64,000 bases of DNA from Flavihumibacter sp. UBA7668. Its GTDB lineage: Bacteria; Bacteroidota; Bacteroidia; Chitinophagales; Chitinophagaceae. Each line of letters begins with the position of its first letter. The first letter of the stretch is position 1. The position numbers and the translations under genes were made by a program. The DNA lies in assembly GCF_002483205.1 (NCBI RefSeq), contig NZ_DLHM01000005.1, positions 199,951 through 263,950 on the forward strand, read 5' to 3'. Below the pieces are notes generated by a model, which was not told the DNA's origin, made no database searches, and saw only the letters and a program-made list of their open reading frames with translations. This document shows positions 59,870 to 64,000 of this stretch, one piece after another.

Positions 59870-59888
59870 AAGGTGAAAGGTGAAAGGC
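59865..59888. repeat. Short GTGAAAGG repeat at the stop
   Basis: Three units of GGTGAAAGG type follow the palindrome and supply the TGA stop at 59867-59869. They end at the 3' end of the convergent gene at 59888. Confidence 0.85.
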
Positions 59889-61063
59889 TAAACGCGGACG
59901 TACCAGCGGCGCTTGTTCATATACCAGGCAATAAGCCAGAGCAGGAAAATCAGCGATAGAGAATAAAGCAGCGCAGCATTCTCCAAACGATTACTGATCG
60001 GCTTGCAGATATATTCATAAAACCAACCCATCGGATTCGTAAATTTCGGTTCACCGGCATCCGTTACACCATTTGGAATCCGGATCAGCCACATCGATTT
60101 CGGGATCACTCCACTCAGCACATAAATAAACAGTGGATTCTTCCCAAACGCATCAAAAAAATTCGGCACAACACCCTTCCAGCCACGGAACTCAATCAGT
60201 TGAATCAGGGTTGCCAAAATCAGGGTTGCCAATCCCACCGTATACAAAACATAAGAGCTCGTCCAGATTTTTTTATTGATCGGAAAACTAAGTCCCCATG
60301 CCATACCCGCCAGCCAAAGCACCACACCCGCAACAAAAAGATTGGCTACCATATCCGAATTTTTCCCTTTCTGACGGATATAATCACCCACCAGAAACCC
60401 AAGAATCACCTGAGCAACAGACGGTATGGTACTGGCAATTCCCTCCGGATCAAACGCCACGCCTTCTCCCTTGTACATATGATTCTCACCCAGTATCACC
60501 CGATCCAAACCCGTACCCCAAAAACCTTCCAAACTATAAGGATCAGCAGGATCCCCGGCCATAACTGTCAGTACCCAATAACCCAGTAGCAATAAGGCTG
60601 CAATCAAAAAAGATAACCGGGCTTTGAAAAAATAAATGATCAGCGCCCCAAAAAGATAGGCAAGCGCAATCCGCTGCAGTACACCAAAAATCCGAAGCGT
60701 TTCGAAGGATTTTCCAACCAATTCCCCATTCTCCCATTTCACAAACGGAAACCAGTTCAGCAGCAACCCAATCAAAAAGATCAGGATCCCGCGCTTAACA
60801 ATCTTCCAAACTGCAGCCGATCGATTCATCGCTTCCAGCTTGGGTAAAACAAAGGCGATGGCATTCCCTACCGCAAAAAGAAAAAACGGAAATACCAGAT
60901 CCGTCGGCGTACACCCATGCCAGGGAGCGTGGTGCAAAGGAGAATAGGAAGCACCCGGCTGATTGTTCACCAGTATCATAAAAGCCACCGTTGCTCCGCG
61001 AAAAACATCCAGCGAAAAAAAACGCTGGCCTGAATTGCCAGCTGGTTGGGCGATTGTTGTCAA
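59888..61063 (-). CDS. Membrane acyltransferase (HGSNAT/DUF5009 type)
   Basis: The 391-residue protein has about ten membrane helices. It shows 'RFFSLDVFRGATVAFMILVNNQPG', 'SYSPLHHAPWHGCTPTDLVFPFFLFAVGNAIAF' and 'WRILFGVLQRIALAYLFGALI'-like blocks ('TLRIFGVLQRIALAYLFG'), typical of heparan-alpha-glucosaminide N-acetyltransferase catalytic-type (DUF5009) proteins. These transfer acyl groups across the membrane onto glycans. The start is taken as TTG 61063 because no ATG lies between the divergent gene and 'RFFSLDVFRG'; a TTG at 61072 is an alternative. The longer frame to 61576 runs over the coding strand of the acetyltransferase and is rejected. Confidence 0.85.
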   Translation of the reverse strand: MTTIAQPAGNSGQRFFSLDVFRGATVAFMILVNNQPGASYSPLHHAPWHGCTPTDLVFPFFLFAVGNAIAFVLPKLEAMNRSAAVWKIVKRGILIFLIGLLLNWFPFVKWENGELVGKSFETLRIFGVLQRIALAYLFGALIIYFFKARLSFLIAALLLLGYWVLTVMAGDPADPYSLEGFWGTGLDRVILGENHMYKGEGVAFDPEGIASTIPSVAQVILGFLVGDYIRQKGKNSDMVANLFVAGVVLWLAGMAWGLSFPINKKIWTSSYVLYTVGLATLILATLIQLIEFRGWKGVVPNFFDAFGKNPLFIYVLSGVIPKSMWLIRIPNGVTDAGEPKFTNPMGWFYEYICKPISNRLENAALLYSLSLIFLLWLIAWYMNKRRWYVRV

Positions 61064-61111
61064 TGCAGTCAATTTAAATCGGAAATTAGCATATTTGTTA
61101 AAATCCACCGA

Positions 61112-61630
61112 ATGGAAAAAACACCCTCCCCCTTCATCCACCCCACTGCCGTAATCGATCCCGGTGCTGAAATCGGTGCCGGTACCCGGATCTGGCATTT
61201 TTGCCATCTCATGCCCGGCGCCCGGGTGGGAGACAACTGTATCCTCGGACAAAATGTTTTCGTCGATAACAAGGTCGAAATCGGGAGCGGCTGCAAGATT
61301 CAGAACAATGTATCGCTCTATAATGGAGTAGTACTGGAAGAGGATGTCTTTATCGGTCCATCGGTGGTATTCACCAACGTCATCAATCCCAGAGCATTTA
61401 TTGAACGTAAACTGGAATTCCGGCCTACCCTGGTGCAACGTGGTGCAAGTATTGGCGCGAATGCCACCATTGTATGCGGCATCACCATTGGGTCCTATGC
61501 ATTCATAGGTGCCGGAGCCGTCGTAACCAAAGATGTACCCCCTTTTGCAAAGGTGCTCGGCAACCCGGCAAAACAAACCGGATGGGTTGATAAAGAAGGG
61601 AATAGCTCAACTCAGCCCCCTGACCAATAA
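61112..61630 (+). CDS. Left-handed beta-helix sugar N-acetyltransferase (WlbB/WbpD-like)
   Basis: The 172-residue protein consists of hexapeptide repeats forming a left-handed beta helix ('DPGAEIGAGTRIWHFCHLMPGARVGDNCILGQNVFVDNKVEIGSGCKIQNNVSLYNGVVLEEDVFIGPSVVFTN'). It closely follows UDP-2-acetamido-3-amino-2,3-dideoxy-glucuronate N-acetyltransferase: 'NPRAFIERKLEFRPTLVQRGASIGANATIVCGITIG', 'GAGAVVTKDVP' and 'GNPAKQTGW'. It would acetylate an aminosugar nucleotide for surface polysaccharide. It lies just before the exopolysaccharide locus. The start is ATG 61112; upstream frames overlap the divergent gene's start. Confidence 0.9.
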   Translation: MEKTPSPFIHPTAVIDPGAEIGAGTRIWHFCHLMPGARVGDNCILGQNVFVDNKVEIGSGCKIQNNVSLYNGVVLEEDVFIGPSVVFTNVINPRAFIERKLEFRPTLVQRGASIGANATIVCGITIGSYAFIGAGAVVTKDVPPFAKVLGNPAKQTGWVDKEGNSSTQPPDQ

Positions 61631-61641
61631 TAGTTTTCCCC

Positions 61642-61649
61642 TATATTTG
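61642..61649 (+). promoter_or_regulatory. -7 element TATATTTG upstream of upxY
   Basis: A perfect match 295 bases before the upxY ATG (61944). A transcript from here would have a leader of about 290 bases holding the hairpin at 61760 and the palindrome at 61805. The stretch 61631-61943 contains no gene. Confidence 0.5.
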
Positions 61650-61759
61650 TTAATAAATGGTGCAGTACCCATCACCATTGACTAGACCCTTTAAAATACA
61701 ACCTGTGAATAAATTGCTGACCTCGCATAAGGTCATGATGGTAAAAGGCTAACGTATTG

Positions 61760-61799
61760 AAGCAAAGGAGGGCGAACCGCTTACTCCCTTGCTTTTTTT
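61760..61799 (+). terminator. Terminator-like hairpin in the leader of the polysaccharide locus
   Basis: AAGCAAAGGAG (61760-61770) pairs with CTCCCTTGCTT (61784-61794) with one mismatch, followed by seven T residues (61793-61799). It either ends the upstream acetyltransferase unit or acts as an attenuator. Confidence 0.65.
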
Positions 61800-61804
61800 A
61801 TTTG

Positions 61805-61866
61805 CACCCGTCGGTTATATCCACCCGCCGGGTAATTACCCGGCGGGTGGATATAACCGACGGGTG
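61805..61866. repeat. Perfect 62-base palindrome
   Basis: Two exact 31-base arms (61805-61835 and 61836-61866) with no spacer. The core CCACCCG.CGGGT resembles the CACCCGACCGGTG repeats. It lies between the hairpin and upxY. Confidence 0.95.
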
Positions 61867-61943
61867 GAGGGAGAAAAATCAGGCAGATGGGACTGAGGAG
61901 GCGAAGCTATGCCTAAATTGCATCGAATGAAATCAGGGATGGT

Positions 61944-62444
61944 ATGAACAAAAAGATCAGTTGGTATGCCTTATATACCAAGCCAAGATGGGAAAAAAAA
62001 GTGTTTGATTTGCTTGCTCAAAAAGGCTATCAGGCCTACTGTCCTTTGAATAAAGTGCGTAAAAAATGGAGCGATCGCTACAAAACCGTTGAAGAACCTC
62101 TTTTTAAAAGTTATGTTTTTGTAAGAGTCGCAGACGAAGAGAAGGCAAATGTGCGTTTTGTGGACGGTGTGGTGAATTTTGTGTATTGGCTGGGAAAACC
62201 TGCACAGGTTCGCGAAGATGAAATAGAAAAAATCAAACGCTTCATGAACGATCATCAGAACGTTCATGTTGAGCAATTAGCAGAACCAAGACCCGGTGAT
62301 AAGGTTGTCATAACCTCCGGTGTTTTCATGGAGCAGCAGGGAACAGTGGTTTCTGCTGATAAAAAAAGAGTGGAAGTGTTGATTGAAAGTCTGGGTTGCA
62401 AACTCGTGGCTTTTATGGATAAGGAAAAAGTGGCGTTGAAATGA
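61944..62444 (+). CDS. UpxY/NusG-type transcription antiterminator
   Basis: The 166-residue protein has a NusG N-terminal domain (about 4-105, 'ISWYALYTKPRWEKKVFDLLAQKGYQAYCPLNKVRKKWSDRYKTVEEPLFKSYVFVRVADEEK') and a C-terminal KOW motif ('RPGDKVVITSGVFMEQQGTVVSADKKRVEVLIESLGCKLVAF'). UpxY-type proteins bind RNA polymerase to suppress premature termination in long capsule and exopolysaccharide operons of Bacteroidota. It is the first gene before a Wza-like and a Wzc-like gene. The leader above it contains a terminator-like hairpin and a palindrome, which could be the control site. Confidence 0.92.
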   Translation: MNKKISWYALYTKPRWEKKVFDLLAQKGYQAYCPLNKVRKKWSDRYKTVEEPLFKSYVFVRVADEEKANVRFVDGVVNFVYWLGKPAQVREDEIEKIKRFMNDHQNVHVEQLAEPRPGDKVVITSGVFMEQQGTVVSADKKRVEVLIESLGCKLVAFMDKEKVALK

Positions 62445-62464
62445 ACTATTATAACTAATTCTAC

Positions 62465-63268
62465 ATGCTGAAAAAGCTTTACCTGGGTGCAGCAATGGTT
62501 ACTGCACTCTTTTTATTAGTTGCCTGCGGTGCTTCGAAAAAAAATCATGAGCAACGTGTAATTCTACAGGGCATTGATACTGCAAATATTGAAGCCCTCA
62601 AAGTTCCTGATTTAATCATTCAAAAAGGCGACTTGTTAACTATTCTTGTTTATAGCGATAACAAAGAAGCAACTGAAATCTATAATCAGGCTCAAACCGG
62701 AGGTTCCGGTGCAGTCGCCGGAAATGCAGGAGCCGCTGCATTAACACTGATGGGAAGAGGATATCAGGTAGATAATACTGGCCAGATTTACTTTCATTCT
62801 TTGGGATCACTGCAAGTAGTGGGCCTTACAAAAAAGCAGGTAGCAGATCAGCTTACGGCGCGATTACAAACCTATCTGCAAAACCCCTATGTAATTGTTC
62901 GCTTTACCAATGCTCGTGTTACGGTAATGGGTGAAGTATTAAGGCCTGGAATGATTGAATTTCCTGATCAAAAAATCTCCATCCTGGATGTAATAGGACT
63001 TGCAGGAGATCTTACCCCTTTTGCACGAAGAGATAATGTACTTATCGTACGTGAAGTTGATGGCAAACGGATTACCGGAAGAATTGACCTTAGAACAGCG
63101 GATCTTTATTCTTCTCCGTTTTTTTACCTTCAGCAGAATGATTTTATTTATATAGAACCTAATAGGAAAAAGCCTACAGGTAATGAGCAGGTATTGATGC
63201 GGAATATTACCATAGCCAGCAGTCTTGTTTCTGTTGCTGCATTGGTTATAACCTTAATTGCAAGATAA
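62465..63268 (+). CDS. Outer-membrane polysaccharide export lipoprotein (Wza-like)
   Basis: The 267-residue protein has a lipoprotein signal (Cys21, 'LFLLVACGAS'), a polysaccharide-export domain (about 45-135, 'IQKGDLLTILVYSDNKEA', 'YQVDNTGQIYFHSLGSLQVVGLTKKQVADQLTARLQTYLQNPYVIVRF') and an SLBB domain (about 150-225, 'ARVTVMGEVLRPGMIEFPDQKISILDVIGLAGDLTPFARRDNVLIVR'). A C-terminal helix (about 248-265) follows. It would form part of the export channel with the Wzc-like protein next to it. The gap to the next gene is 3 bases. Confidence 0.93.
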   Translation: MLKKLYLGAAMVTALFLLVACGASKKNHEQRVILQGIDTANIEALKVPDLIIQKGDLLTILVYSDNKEATEIYNQAQTGGSGAVAGNAGAAALTLMGRGYQVDNTGQIYFHSLGSLQVVGLTKKQVADQLTARLQTYLQNPYVIVRFTNARVTVMGEVLRPGMIEFPDQKISILDVIGLAGDLTPFARRDNVLIVREVDGKRITGRIDLRTADLYSSPFFYLQQNDFIYIEPNRKKPTGNEQVLMRNITIASSLVSVAALVITLIAR

Positions 63269-63271
63269 TTC

Positions 63272-64000
63272 ATGAATATGGAAAACCCGGCTGAACAATT
63301 TGAGCTCAATAAGCAGGAGTTTACTCCTATGGAGTTTGTTTACAGGAATTTGAAATACCTGCCCTGGATTCTATTGTCCTTGGCGTTGAGCCTGATTGGA
63401 GCTTTTATTTACCTGCGCTACACACCCGATGAATTTACAGCAAAAGGCCAAATGATAATAAAAGGCGAAAATGCAGTAAGCACCAGTGATGAAAAGTTCA
63501 ACAGATTGTTTTTAATGGATGCCGGCCCAAATTTGAATAATGAAATGGCGATCCTTAAATCCAGCAACTTTGTTCAAAGAATCGTTCAGGAACTGGGATT
63601 GAATATCCAATACACCGGCATTGGAAAAGTAAACTCAACCCTTGCATATCCCGAATCTCCATTACGTCTGGAAGTATTGAAAAAAAGAGATTCCAGTTCA
63701 GCTGTTTTCCGAATTACCGTTTTAAATGAAAAAGAATATTTGCTGAATGAAGAGCAGGATCCAAGACAGTTTGGTGCCATTCTGGAAGATAAAAAAGGTG
63801 TATTCAGAATTCATCTCAACCCTCAGCACCTGGTTGATTATGATACCAAATTCTTTCAGATTGATTATAGTCCGCTTGACATAGTTGCAGAAAGAATTAT
63901 TCCTCATATCACAGTTAAACAAAGCAATGAGTACGCTAATATTCTTGATATTTCTTATCAGTCCACCAATGTAAAACTGGCTGCTGATATTGTAAATACC
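63272..64000 (+). CDS. Wzc-like polysaccharide co-polymerase/tyrosine kinase, 5' part only
   Basis: From the ATG at 63272 the frame is open to the window edge (243 codons). A Wzz-type N-terminus is seen: a cytoplasmic start ('MENPAEQFELNKQEFTPMEFVYRNLKYL'), one transmembrane helix (about 33-49, 'PWILLSLALSLIGAFIYL') and the periplasmic chain-length domain beginning 'RYTPDEFTAKGQMIIKGENAVSTSDEK'. The expected second helix and tyrosine autokinase domain lie outside the window. It follows the Wza-like gene closely in the same operon. Confidence 0.88.
   Translation, partial: MNMENPAEQFELNKQEFTPMEFVYRNLKYLPWILLSLALSLIGAFIYLRYTPDEFTAKGQMIIKGENAVSTSDEKFNRLFLMDAGPNLNNEMAILKSSNFVQRIVQELGLNIQYTGIGKVNSTLAYPESPLRLEVLKKRDSSSAVFRITVLNEKEYLLNEEQDPRQFGAILEDKKGVFRIHLNPQHLVDYDTKFFQIDYSPLDIVAERIIPHITVKQSNEYANILDISYQSTNVKLAADIVNT

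Noticed and set aside
61064..61576. N-terminal extension of the membrane acyltransferase to 61576
   Set aside because: The added 171 residues are antisense to the conserved acetyltransferase at 61112-61630 and match no family; the true protein begins just before 'RFFSLDVFRG'.

Overview
The window is typical of a Bacteroidota chromosome, most likely Chitinophagaceae or a close relative. The pointers are Bacteroidota-type -7 promoter elements (TAnnTTTG) in front of many genes, almost no Shine-Dalgarno sequences, long-form IspG, fused IcmF, an ECF sigma/anti-sigma pair, BatB/BatC-like genes, and a UpxY-type antiterminator opening a polysaccharide locus. No rRNA, tRNA or CRISPR array was recognised. 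The genus cannot be fixed from the sequence alone.

Layout. 1-1.4 kb: 5' part of a large secreted repeat protein (minus). 1.6-6.6 kb: envelope genes (L,D-transpeptidase, LysM/BON proteins, outer-membrane barrel, anti-sigma and ECF sigma). 6.7-10.8 kb: kbl, ridA, a 3-hydroxyacyl-CoA dehydrogenase C-domain protein, tsaB, an ArsR-type regulator, rhodanese. 10.8-16.6 kb (minus): LuxR response regulator, LpxL-like acyltransferase, nadB, YhhN, lipoprotein, mutarotase. 16.6-21.1 kb: class D beta-lactamase-like pseudoenzyme, BatB/BatC-like genes, ispG. 21.1-25.4 kb: small secreted proteins and an OmpR/HisKA two-component system. 25.5-31.1 kb (minus): two vanadium haloperoxidase-like lipoproteins flanked by two outer-membrane proteins. 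31.3-41.0 kb: IcmF, sortilin-like BNR protein, a REP-associated transposase (RAYT) with its repeats, mutarotase, secreted SAM hydrolase-like protein. 41.1-45.5 kb: DEAD helicase, amidase, phosphoesterase, DUF72. 45.7-52.3 kb: umuDC facing two 2H-like genes, a radical SAM gene, a kinase-RapZ fusion and a sugar-1-P nucleotidyltransferase. 52.4-58.7 kb: planctomycete-type cytochrome/DUF1549/DUF1553, DUF1501 and DUF2231-cytochrome-LRR genes. 58.8-64 kb: phosphotransferase, HGSNAT-like acyltransferase, WlbB-like acetyltransferase, and the start of an exopolysaccharide locus (UpxY, Wza-like, Wzc-like).

The most unusual aspect is a set of at least five families of short dispersed repeats: GGAGAAAAA-type, GTGAAAGG-type, GTTGGAA-type, CACCCGACCGGTG palindromes, and GTGTCAGA...GTTAGAAC units around the RAYT gene. 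Many abut or supply stop codons. Others sit in frame inside coding sequence at domain edges or tails. Two are perfect palindromes of 62 and 69 bases.

Several promoters place TAnnTTTG two to four bases before the ATG, which implies leaderless transcripts. The umuD/2H divergent region carries two CTAA-N5-TTAG sites that could be operators.
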